From Candidula unifasciata (Eukaryota; Mollusca; Gastropoda; Stylommatophora; Geomitridae): a DNA stretch of 64,000 nt. The notes under the pieces were generated by a model. That model saw only the letters and a program-made list of their open reading frames with translations. It did not search any database and was not told the DNA's origin. The stretch spans positions 25,001 through 89,000 of the forward strand of contig CAJHNH020006101.1 of assembly GCA_905116865.2 (NCBI GenBank), in the 5' to 3' direction. Every line of letters begins with the position of its first letter. Position 1 is the first letter of the stretch. Below are positions 1-10,004 of the stretch, in pieces. A program made the position numbers and the translations under genes.

Positions 1-721
1 CCCTGAACCGTTTGATTCTGTGATGTTCTGTTAAAACATTTACCGGTTCTGTACCTAATTAGTTGGTCACTGCTGACTCCGCCTCTGTTATCATCTATAA
101 TATTACCGAAATATTTCAGTTGCAGAGAAAACGATACTGTTTATGGGCTAGTCCACATTGAGGCTGTTTTTGTTGTTGTGGTGTGGTTTTTTTTTTTTTT
201 TTGGAGAATATCAGCATTTTCCTCTTCATTGACCTTAATATTTTAAGAATCGATATAACACGTTTTAGTTTTAAAAAATTCGATCTTTGTTAATGCTTAA
301 GAAATAATCCTAACGATTACTTTATGTTAAGAATCGACCTGTAACATTTCACTTAAAAAGTTTGATCTTTGTTAGTGCTCAAGAAATAATCCTTACAGTT
401 ACTCTTTCAAGTGTACCACACCTACCACTATCAATTTAATACTTTTTTAGTAAAGCCTCTACATCCAGTTCCATTGGTCACGCATAGTAGATAGAAACTT
501 TCAAAAGAGAAATCACCAGAATGGGTTTTTTAAGATGATTTCAGACACCAAATTAATCTGAAAAGACTCGATTTTTGAAAGATAAATATTGGTAACAACG
601 CCCTACATAAAAATCGATTATGAAGTAAATCAATACCTGGCAATCAAGAGACAGGAATACTGTGAGTGTAATGTCTCAAAAATGTTTTCTTTGATCCAGT
701 GAAAGTATCATCATCACCGTA
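1..721. other. AT-rich stretch without recognisable gene
   Basis: No exon, RNA gene or repeat array is recognisable here. The sequence is AT-rich, with a T run near 188-202 and a loosely duplicated phrase (an 'agaaataatcct' core near 300 and again near 383) that suggests an old local duplication. Confidence 0.5.
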
Positions 722-1260
722 TTTACTTATTTAATGATTGACATCATAGCACACCGAACATACCCATAGATGTTCCGTCTCCCGCAGCAAATGTCTTAAG
801 GTGTAAATGGTAACTGTTCCCGTAGTACGTCGTTCTCTTCCTTTCATACGTCCATCCTTGTTGGATCCACACCTGATTCCACGTTCACACATTCTTGCAC
901 ATGTTGTTTTGTCTAGCTTCATGACTTCTATCAGTATTCGTTCATAAACCGCTTCAAAATCTCTCCCTTGTCCAGTAAGAGTTCGCGTAGCTATCGCTTT
1001 GTAGCCAGAAACCCCGCTCTTTCAGTCCCTCGAACTCCTGCATATCCTGGACAGTATATTCATGAGGATTGCCGGCATTCTTGACGTACCGATGCTTATT
1101 ATCCACTCATACCACATTCGTCCATTATTAACCTTCTGCAAAACTGACTGAGAATCAGGCACAATAATTTCTCTGGTAACTTTATTTTCTGCTATCAACC
1201 TCAGAGCTAGAGAGCTAATCTCAGAAATAATGTGGTAAGCAGGGATAAACCACCACATTA
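722..1260 (-). pseudogene. Decayed LINE 3' end, RNase H-like remnant
   Basis: Read on the minus strand, two broken frames resemble the end of a jockey/I-type LINE ORF2. The first carries a stretch like the RNase H helix (EISSLALRLIAENKV) followed by PDSQSVLQKV, where an active enzyme usually has TDSxSxL. In another frame the upstream part continues as PGYAGVRGTERA, a degraded form of the PGHxGxxGNExAD motif. The last part, ending LWVCSVCYDVNH, matches the C-terminus of the better-preserved LINE at 58733-59904 (LWECPECCDVGS). Frameshifts and stops make it non-functional. Confidence 0.6.
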
Positions 1261-1627
1261 TTATCCAAAGGAACTTTTGTGTTAAGAGAATCTAACATTT
1301 AATCATTGTTAAAAAAAATCAATGGAGATCAAAACCTGTTCTAGAATTTAAAGAAAACAAAAATAATGTCCACAGAAAAAAAATTGTCACCCAAAAATAA
1401 CAATAAAATGAAAAAAAAAAAATGAATATGATTAAACCTTGAATATTCAGGCTCCATAACAAAGCGCAATGAAGATTGTTGGAAAGAAATCGAACGGAGA
1501 ATGGCCATAACAATATAAAGATGATACATTGTTAGAAGTTTTGGTTGAGCAGCAACAAGGAAATCAAAGTGAAAATTTTGAGAGCATGTATCTCAAAATA
1601 GGAATTTACTGAGGTCCCCGCATGTGT

Positions 1628-4124
1628 GAATATGTCCTGTGTAGATGTGAATATGTCCTGTGTAGATGTGAATATGTCCTGTGTAGATGTGAATATGTCC
1701 TGTATAGATGTGAATATGTCCTGTAAAGATGTGAATATGTCCTGTATAGATGTGAATATGTCCTGTGTAGATGTGAATACGTCCTGTATAGATGTGAATA
1801 TGTCCTGTGTAGATGTGAATATGTCCTGTATAGATGTGAATATGTCCTGTGTAGATGTGAATATGTCCTGTATAGATGTGAATATGTCCTGTGAACATGT
1901 GAATGTGTCCTGTGAACATGTGAATTATTCCTGTGTAGATGTGAATATGTCCTGTATAGATGTGAATATGTCCTGTGTAGAAATGAATATGTCCTGTATA
2001 GATGTGAATATGTCCTCAATAGATGTGAATACGTCCTGTATGGATGTGAATACGTCCTGTGTAGATGTAAATATGTCCTGTGTAGATGTGAATATGTCCT
2101 GTATAGATGTGAATATGTCCTGTGTAGATGTGAATATGTCCTGTATAGATGTGAATACGTCCTGTATAGATGTGAATATGTCCTGTATAGATGTGAATAT
2201 GTCCTGTATAGATGTGAATATGTGCTGTGTAGATGTGAATACGTCCTGTATAGATGTGAATATGTCCTGTATAGATGTGAATATGTCCTGTATAGATGTG
2301 AATATGTCCTGTGTAGATGTGAATATGTCCTGTATAGATGTGAATATGTCCTGTATAGATGTGAATATGTCCTGTATAGATGTGAATATGTCCTGTGTAG
2401 ATGTGAATATGTCCTGTATAGATATGAATATGTCCTGTGTAGATGTGAATATGTCCTGTGTAGATGTGAATATGTCCTGTATAGTTGTGAATATGTCCTG
2501 TGTAGATGTAAATACGTCATGTATAGATGTAAATATGTCCTGTATAGATGTGAATATGTCCTGTGTAGATGTGAATATGTCCTTGTAGATGTAAATACGT
2601 CCTGTATAGATGTGAATATGTCCTGTATAGATGTGAATATGTCCTGTGTAGATGTGAATATGTCCTGTATAGATGTGAATATGTCCTCTATAGATGTGAA
2701 TATGTCCTGTGTAGATGTGAATATGTCCTGTGTAGATGTGAATGTGTCCTGTGTAGATGTGAATATGTCCTGTATAGATGTGAATATGTCCTGTGCAGAT
2801 GTGAATATGTCCTGTAAAAATGCGAATATGTCCTGTGAACATGTGAATGTGTCCTGTGTAGATGTGAATATGTCCTGTGAACATGTGAAGATGTCCTGTG
2901 TAGATGTAAATATGTCCTGTGTAGATGTGAATATGTCCTCTATAGATGTGAATATGTCCTGAATAGATGTGAATATGTATAGATGTGAATGTGTCCTGTG
3001 TAGATGTGAATGCGTCCTGTGTAGATGTGAAAATGTCCTGTGTAGATGTGAATATGTCCTGTATAGATGTTAATATGTCCTGTATAGATGTGAATATGTC
3101 CTGTGTAGATGTGAATATGTCCTCTATAGATGTGAATATGTCCTGTGTAGATGTGAATACGTCCTGTGTAGATGTGAATATGTCCTGCATAGATGTGAAT
3201 ACGTCCTGTGTAGATGTGAATATGTCCTGTATAGATGTGAATACGTCCTGTATAGATGTGAATATGTCCTGTGTAGATGTGAATGTGTCCTGTGTAGATG
3301 TGAATATGTCCTGTATAGATGTTAATATGTCCTGTATAAATGTGAATATGTCCTGTAAAGATGTGAATATGTCCTGTATATATGTGAATACGTCCTGTAT
3401 AGATGTGAATATGTCCTGTATAGATGTGAATACGTCCTGTATAGATGTGAATACGTCCTTTGTAGATGTGAATATGTCCTGTGTAGATGTGAATACGTCC
3501 TGTATAGATGTGAATATGTCCTGTATAGATGTGAATACGTCCTGTATAGATGTGAATATGTCCTGTATAGATGTGAATATGTCCTGTATAGATGTGAATA
3601 TGTCCTGTATAGATGTGAATATGTCCTGTATAGATGTGAATATGTCCTGTATAGATGTGAATATGTCCTGTATAGATGTGAATACGTCCTGTGTAGATGT
3701 GAATATGTCCTCTATAGATGTGAATACGTCCTGTGTAGATGTGAATATGTCCTGTATATATGTGAATACGTCCTGTATAGATGTGAATATGTCCTGTATA
3801 GATGTGAATATGTCCTGTGTAGATGTGAATACGTCCTGTGTAGATGTGAATATGTCCTGTGTAGATGTGAATACGTCCTGTGTAGATGTAAATAGTCCTG
3901 TATAGATGTGAATATGTCCTCTGTAGATGTGAATATGTCCTGTGTAGATGTGAATATGTCCTGTGTAGATGTGAATATGTCCTGTATAGATGTGAATACG
4001 TCCTGTGTAGATGTGAATACGTCCTGTGTAGATGTGAATATGTCCTGTGTAGATGTGAATATGTCCTATATAGATGTGAATATGTCCTGTGTAGATGTGA
4101 ATATGTCCTGTGTAGATGTGAATT
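1628..4124. repeat. Large 21-bp minisatellite, about 119 copies
   Basis: A 21-bp unit (core TGTCCTGTGTAGATGTGAAT plus one base) is repeated almost without interruption for about 2.5 kb. Units vary mainly at GTGTAG versus GTATAG, ATGTCC versus ACGTCC, and a rarer GAACATG variant clustered near 1890-1925 and 2835-2895. Short deletions near 2583, 2965 and 3890 shift the register. Because 21 is divisible by 3 and the unit lacks stops in five of six frames, very long open frames of heptapeptide repeats exist on both strands; these are by-products of the array. Confidence 0.97.
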
Positions 4125-4332
4125 TGAGTCGCAATGGCAAAATTAGAACTGTGCACGATACAAGATATACTCAATAATAAACAACATACCGTCTGCGGTG
4201 GTTCATGCGATTTGTAAGGTTATATCAATGTAAAACAATTTATAAGCTGATAGGTATTTGATATCCGTGCTATGTTTTGGGGACAAAAATACAAGACTAT
4301 TATTATGATTATTTTTCTCCTCCTACTCATTC

Positions 4333-4510
4333 TTCTTGTTCTCCTTCTTCTTCTTCTTCTTCTTCTTCTTCTTCTTCTTCTTCTTCTTCTTCTTCTTCTT
4401 CTTCTTCTTCTTCTTCTTCTTCTTCTTCTTCTTCTCCTCCTTATTCTTCTTCTCCTTCTTCTTCTCCTCCTTCTCCTTCTTTTTCTTCTCCTTCTTCTTC
4501 TACTTCTTTT
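4333..4510. repeat. (TTC)n microsatellite
   Basis: Almost pure TTC from about 4340 to 4435, then degenerating into TTC/TCC-rich sequence to about 4510. Poly-Leu, poly-Ser and poly-Phe frames across it are artefacts. Confidence 0.95.
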
Positions 4511-4599
4511 TCTGCCGCTGCTTCACCTTTAGCAGTTGTAAATTCTGACGGAAAATTCTCGTTTTTCGTCCTCTTTAGGACACTGGCCTGGTTCCAGAC

Positions 4600-4720
4600 A
4601 TTTTGCGTGCACATTCATTCTACGGATTATGCTTATTGTGTGCAAACGGTTGGTTCATCGCTTTTGGGGCAGACGCACTGCGATTTAAAAGTATGTTTTC
4701 TGACCATCAACAACAGCAGT
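4600..4720 (+). repeat. Relic of dispersed repeat C
   Basis: The phrase GGTTCATCGCTTTTGGGGC followed by AGACGCACTGCGATTT resembles the middle of the repeat C family seen best at 39165-39455 (GGTTCCTTGCCTCTCCGGC then AGACGCACTCCGTCTT). The copy is short and divergent. Confidence 0.35.
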
Positions 4721-4865
4721 TGCATTCCTCTGTCTTACTCACTTCCCTCCAAGGGAGCATAGGAACTCAACAAACTTTCGTCAAGCCACCAAATCCCTTT
4801 GCCATCCTATGCAACCATCCTGTTGTTTTGGGGTGAGGGGGGGATCTTCACTGTTTTATTTTGCA

Positions 4866-4868
<3 letters not shown>

Positions 4869-4909
<41 letters not shown>

Positions 4910-4916
4910 GCCCTTA

Positions 4917-4955
<39 letters not shown>

Positions 4956-4958
4956 CCC
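4869..4958. repeat. (CT)n microsatellite
   Basis: Two runs of CT dinucleotides separated by about 20 bp, followed by C-rich sequence with homopolymer C runs near 4953 and 5075. Confidence 0.95.
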
Positions 4959-4959
4959 C

Positions 4960-6440
4960 CCCCCACCTCCCCCACTCTCTCTTGATGTCCGTCTCACTTA
5001 ACTCTCCCTCCCCGTCTCTTCCTTCCTCTATGTCTGTGCTTCTTTGTATGCTGTGTGTACGTATGTGTTCTCGCCCCCCCCCCCCCCTAAACGATTTTAC
5101 TCCGAGGGGCCAATGTAAATGCACACATACAGACAGACGTGCGGATATAAAGATTTGAAGTACAGAAAAGACAGAAAGCTATACTTGTTTTAAGACCAAA
5201 ATTTTTCAAATATATAAATTTGTTGAGAGTTAAAAAGGAATGCTTGTTTCAAGGTCATTCGTGTTTCAATTAATGAAATAATAATTATCGCATGCATGTT
5301 TTCAAGACATACGTATTTAAAATACATTAATATTTGAAACATAAATATTTGAACGTTATCCAGCACAGCTGTTGCATCTTATCAAAAAACAGGTCATTGT
5401 TAGAAAGCTGAGGTGAGATTGTCGATGGAAGAGGTGTGATACAAGTGATTGTATCGAACAGCCAAGATCGCTTGGTTTGTCACTCACTCCTGTCTGATCC
5501 AGACGTGCACACAGGCACGAGTCGAGGTATGGCCACCGCAGGACGTCGTGCAGACACGAGTCGAGGTATGGCCACCGCAGAACGTCGCGGTGGTCTTAAA
5601 GCTTTCATCTTCACAATCTTCACAATACAATCACAGACTGTAACCTGGCTAGGGGGAAGCGGTGAAAGCATGACTTCTATTCACATCTGACACTGACTTT
5701 ATCTTCAGGAATTCAGGTGTTTGTTACTATATACTGGTGTTTGTAAGTAGCTCTGTGTTCCATTATAACGTTTGATAAATGTGTGAAATAGCGCGCACTC
5801 GCGTGTTTGTGTGTGTGTGTGTGTTTATTCTATAAATTGCACACAGCCAGACAAGCAGACAGATAAACAGCCAGGCTGCCTCGGCTCATTGTTATAGCAT
5901 CTATGTTGTATTTTACAGCTAGGCTGCGATATATGCGCGTTTGGATCCATCTGATCAAACTCCTAATTAATCGCCTTTTACGGCATACTTGATAAGAGGC
6001 AGCTCTTCTATACCCACCTCTCAGAATGGGTCCCTGAACCAAAAAGGGAAGATTTTCTGTTGATTGTGTCAGTGTATTAATTGGAAAATGTAATAATTAC
6101 AATATTGTTATAATGAATATTGTTAAATGGAGAATACCTCAACCAAAGGCAGCATTTTGCCAGGTAAAGAATATTCTATGCAATCTTGCTTTGTTTATTA
6201 AGACGGAAAAAAAAAGAATGTTCAATAGTTGTATAAATCATATCCTAGTATATAGGAGTGAATAATGGCAATTTGGATAATTGGTGAAAAGTTATTTGGA
6301 AGCGTTGGAAATGAGAGTACCCTCGACAAATAAAATTTTTAAAAAAAAAATTTTTTTTTTTAAAGTTGTCTTAAAAGAAACAGATTCACGAAGAGAACTG
6401 ATTGCTCACAAAAGGGTCTACATTCTCTGGTTACGTCACA
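4960..6440. other. Intergenic stretch without recognisable gene
   Basis: No exon is recognisable. A direct duplication of about 45 bp (CACGAGTCGAGGTATGGCCA core) lies at about 5515-5590, a short GT run at about 5805-5823, and a relic of dispersed repeat F at about 5895-6045 (TTACAGCTAGGCTGCGATAT... CGCCTTTTACGGCAT). Confidence 0.5.
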
Positions 6441-8145
6441 ACACGAGACAGAAGGTTGTGGATAGACAGAACTTATTGAATGAACAAGAGACAGAAGGTT
6501 GTGGATAGACAAAACTGATTGAATGAACAAGAGACAGAAGGTTGTGGATAGACAGAACTGATTGAATGAACAAGAGACAGAAGGTTGTGGATAGACAAAA
6601 CTGATTGAATGAACAAGAGACAGAAGGTTGTGGATAGACAGAACTGATTGAATGAACAAGAGACAGAAGGTTGTGGATAGACAGAACTGATTGAATGAAC
6701 AAGAGACAGAAGGTTGTGGATAGACAGAACTGACTGAATGAACACGAGACAGAAGATTGTGGATAGACAGAACTGATCGAATGAACACTAGACAGAAGGT
6801 TGTGGATAGACAGAACTGACTGAAAGAACACGAGACAGAAGGTTGTGGATAGACAGAACTGACTGAAAGAACACGAGACAGAAGGTTGTGGATAGACAGA
6901 ACTGACTGAAAGAACACGAGACAGAAGGTTGTAGATAGACAGAACTCACTGAAAGAACACGAGACAGAAGGTTGGGGATAGACAGAACTGACTGAAAGAA
7001 CACGAGACAGAAGGTTGTGGATAGACAGAACTGGCTGAAAGAATAGAGACAGAAGGTTGTGGATAGACAGAACTGGCTGAAAAAATAGAGACAGAAGGTT
7101 GTGGATAGACAGAACTGACTGAAAGAACACGAGACAGAAGGTTGTGGATAGACAGAACTGACTGAAAGAACACGAGTCAGAAGGTTGTGGATAGACAGAA
7201 CTGACTGAAAGAACACGAGACAGAAGGTTGTGGATAGACTTAACTGACTGAAAAAAACACGAGACATAAGGTTGTAGATAGACAGAACTGATTGAAAGAA
7301 CACAAGACAGAAGGTTGTGGATAGACAGAACTGAAAGAACACGAGACAGAAGGACGTGGATAGACAGAACTGACTGAAAGAACACGAGACAGGTTGTAGA
7401 TAGACAGAACTGGCTGAAAGAATACGAGACAGAATGCTGTGGATATACAGAACTGACTGAAAGAACACGAGCCAGAAGGTTGTGGATATACAGAACTGAC
7501 TGAAAGAACACGAGACAAAAGGTTGTGGATAGACAGAACTGACTGAAAGAACACGAGACAGAAGGTTGTGGATAGTCAGAACTAACTGAAAGAACACGAG
7601 ACAGAAGGCTATGGATAGGCATTAATTACTGAAAGAAATCGAGACAGAAGGTTGTGGATAGACAGAACTGACTGAAAGAATGTGAGAAGAAGGTTGTGGA
7701 TAGACAGAACTGACTGAAAGAACACGAGACAGAAGGTTGTGGATAGACAGAACTGACTGAAAGAACACGAGACAGAAGGTTGTGGATACACAGAACTGAC
7801 TGAAAGAACACGAGACAGAAGGTTGTGGATACACAGAACTGACTGAAAGAACACGAGACAGATGGTTGTGAATATACAGAACTGACTGAAAGAACACGAG
7901 ACAGAAGGTTGTGGATACACAGAACTGACTGAAAGAACACGAGACAGATGGTTGTGAATATACAGAACTGACTGAAAGAATACGAGACAGAAGGTTGTGG
8001 ATATACAGAACTGATTGAAAGAACACGAGACAGAAGGTTGTGGATATACAAAACTGACTGAAAGAACTTGAGACAGAAGGTTGTAGATAGACAGAACTGA
8101 CTGAAAGAATGCGAGACCGAAGGTTGTAGATAGACAGAACTGACA
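6441..8145. repeat. 43-bp minisatellite, about 40 copies
   Basis: A 43-bp unit containing GACAGAAGGTTGTGGATAGA and CAGAACTGACTGAAAGAACA is repeated with point changes and a few shortened units (near 7040-7085, 7325, 7390, 7685). There is sub-structure: the first copies carry GATTGAATGAACAAGA, the middle ones GACTGAAAGAACACGA, and the last third GGATACACAG or GAATATACAG. Since 43 is not divisible by 3, the unit is read in all three frames in turn. This yields minus-strand open frames with a 43-residue period, which are not genes. Confidence 0.96.
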
Positions 8146-8219
8146 ACGCTCCACGGAATGAGCTACGGAAGAAGGATTGCGTTTTTACTGATTTATTCAT
8201 TTCAATTTAAAGCAGCAAA

Positions 8220-8560
8220 TGAAAGACGCTTCCAAACCATGAGCCGGTGGTTTCTTGGCAAAAGAGAAATTAGCAAGAGGACAAAAATGGCTGTATGCCG
8301 CTCTACCAATGTACCAACCCTGGCATATGCAGGAGTCATGGGCAACGGCAACAGCTTCCAGAAGCCAGCTTCAGGACTCAGAGATGAGATATCTGAGAAA
8401 GGTAGTACAAGATTTATTAGGGACAAAGTTCGTAGTCAGACTCTAAACCCGTAGGAGAGAATCGTCCATCACGAGAAGGCATATGAGGCTAAGAACCAGG
8501 GATCCAGACCTCCAGGGCGACCCATGTTTGGCTGGGAAGACAACGTCTGACAGTCCCTGA
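8220..8560 (+). pseudogene. Possible LINE reverse transcriptase C-terminal relic
   Basis: The plus-strand frame reads YAALPMYQPWHMQESW and then LQDSEMRYLRKVVQDL. This resembles the RTE-type region 'LYGxExW ... LxxxEMRFLRR' found after the polymerase domain. The following sequence (GGGCGACCCATGTTTGGCTGGGAAGAC) is like the 'GRPxxxWxDD' segment but is interrupted by stops. The assignment rests on weak motif resemblance only. Confidence 0.4.
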
Positions 8561-8594
8561 TTGACAGAGGACAGGAATGTAACCAAGATTTTAA

Positions 8595-8640
<46 letters not shown>

Positions 8641-8670
8641 GTGATGATAATAACAATAATAATAAAAATA
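8595..8670. repeat. (AAT)n microsatellite
   Basis: About 14 ATA/AAT triplets followed by degenerate AAT-rich sequence. Confidence 0.93.
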
Positions 8671-9069
8671 ATAAACTGGCGATGTCTGTGGGACATCTTT
8701 ACCCCAAAATAGAAGAGGATTGACTAAGTAAGTTTCATTTCAAGAACTTAATTACATTCATATGGTGTTCCCCAGCGGCCATTCCCCGCGTGTGTGCGTG
8801 TAATGTAATACTGGTAATATTTCACATTGTGATGACAATACAACTTTTCTACTTCTGGATTAATACTAAGGCTTACTGTAAGCGACTTAAAATTACAATC
8901 CTTCTGATCCACGGCAGGCGTCAGCAACCTTTCAATGTCCAACTGGTCACGCACTGTTGCACAGAGAAACCAATCCGCGTAACTTTAAAAACCCAGCAGT
9001 TAATTGAAATAGAAAAAAACTAATCTGCATAAATTTAAACGCTTTTGTTAATATTTTTTATGCGCTATA

Positions 9070-9255
9070 GGTTAGTTGCGTATCCTTTACAGGACGTTGC
9101 AGAACCAACCCCAACAGCCCCTGGCTGTTGTGTGGTTTTTCTAGGCAAATTTACGTCCAGTAGTTTGCCATTGCTTCTGGACGGTCGGCTTTCTTGATAC
9201 CACTGTCGAAACCAACGCAAGGCGCATGGCCTGCAGCTGGGATCGAACCCGGCAT
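9070..9255 (-). mobile_element. SINE-B copy, tRNA-related head
   Basis: Read on the minus strand, it has a box-B-like GGGTTCGATCCCAGCTGCAG near the head, then CAGTGGTATCAAGAAAGCCG, then GCAATGGCAAACTACTGGAC, ending with TCCTGTAAAGGATACGCAAC. The same order of phrases occurs at 34155-34385, 45485-45610 and 61385-61560, so this is a dispersed family. The head is consistent with derivation from a tRNA gene. The A box is not clear in this copy. Confidence 0.7.
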
Positions 9256-9257
9256 CT

Positions 9258-9375
9258 AAACCAAGTTGAACGTATACCAAGTGAACGTATACCAAGTGAA
9301 CGTATACCAAGTGAACGTATACCAAGTGAACGTATACCAAGTGAACGTATACCAAGTGAACGTATACCAAATTAA
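9258..9375. repeat. 15-bp minisatellite (GTATACCAAGTGAAC)
   Basis: About seven head-to-tail 15-bp units. Diverged units reappear at about 9675-9745 on the far side of SINE-A 9376-9648, so the SINE sits inside the array. Confidence 0.93.
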
Positions 9376-9648
9376 GATAAAGTAAGGGACCCTTTTCCGC
9401 GCCTTTGGGCGTGTAGGGCATACAGCGCTAGACCTATATTTTTATGGACCAATCGGCACAAAATGGATGATGCGGTCAGCATCACGCCAGCCGCCTTTAC
9501 TTCCCGGGACTGCACCCGGTACCCAATCATGGCTGGGTCGACCTGAGAGCCAAAGTCATTTTGAAAATGTCCGGCTCCGTCAGGGAGCGAACCCATGGCC
9601 TTCCGATTCTCGGCGAGCGTCTAGCCGCTCGGCCACGGCGACTCCCCG
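9376..9648 (-). mobile_element. SINE-A copy with 11-bp target duplication
   Basis: A tRNA-derived SINE in reverse orientation. On the minus strand the head has an A box TGGCCGAGCGG (9625-9635) and a B box GGTTCGCTCCC (9583-9593), at the spacing of an internal Pol III promoter. The tail reads through AAAAGGGTCCCTTACTTTAT. The 11-bp direct repeat TACCAAATTAA flanks it at 9365-9375 and 9649-9659, and both flanks belong to the 15-bp minisatellite. Related copies are at 15612, 16855, 23726, 44745, 47918, 60265 and 62557. Confidence 0.85.
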
Positions 9649-9917
9649 TACCAAATTAAATCTATTCTAAACTGAACGTATACCAAAGTGAACGTATGCC
9701 AAAGTAAACGTATACCAGAGTGAACGTATACCGAGGTACCACAGAACTTTACATTATATCAGAAATAACACTGCAGACATTTATTGATGCGTCAATGTCT
9801 CTGACATATTGTTTAGGCATTCTTGTAACTACAACAGCTCTCACCCTAACCACTTCCTCCCGTCTTCGGTTGTCCACTGCAGCGAGACCCATGTCCTCTC
9901 CCGTGTGACCACCCAAC

Positions 9918-10004
9918 ATGTCCTTGGGTGACGCCCTTGGCCAGGACAGTGACGGGTTCAAGCTCAGCGGTGACGACTATGCCGAGTTAGAAATGTTGAC
10001 TGGG
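9918..10004 (+). CDS. GPCR exon 1 (start codon exon, 29 codons)
   Basis: ATG in an AAC-ATG context is preceded in frame by TGA at 9906-9908. The exon is exactly 29 codons (MSLGDALGQDSDG...EMLTG) and ends at a consensus donor GTAAGT (10005-10010). Its acidic, hydrophilic composition suits an extracellular N-terminus. The 5'UTR probably lies in 9720-9917. The exon is inferred from splice signals and phase, without transcript evidence. Confidence 0.65.

Noticed and set aside
1593..4177. Long repetitive open frames (up to 749 codons) on both strands
   Set aside because: They are forced by a stop-free 21-bp unit; five of six frames are open and none has splice sites or a domain.
4272..4548. Poly-Leu/Ser/Phe frames
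   Set aside because: (TTC)n microsatellite. The same applies at 23935-24456 and 55684-56169.
6360..8200. Overlapping minus-strand open frames with a 43-residue period
   Set aside because: Products of the 43-bp minisatellite read through three frames in turn.
9583..9635. A functional tRNA gene
   Set aside because: A and B boxes are present but the segment cannot fold as a tRNA acceptor stem and continues into a SINE body with target duplications.
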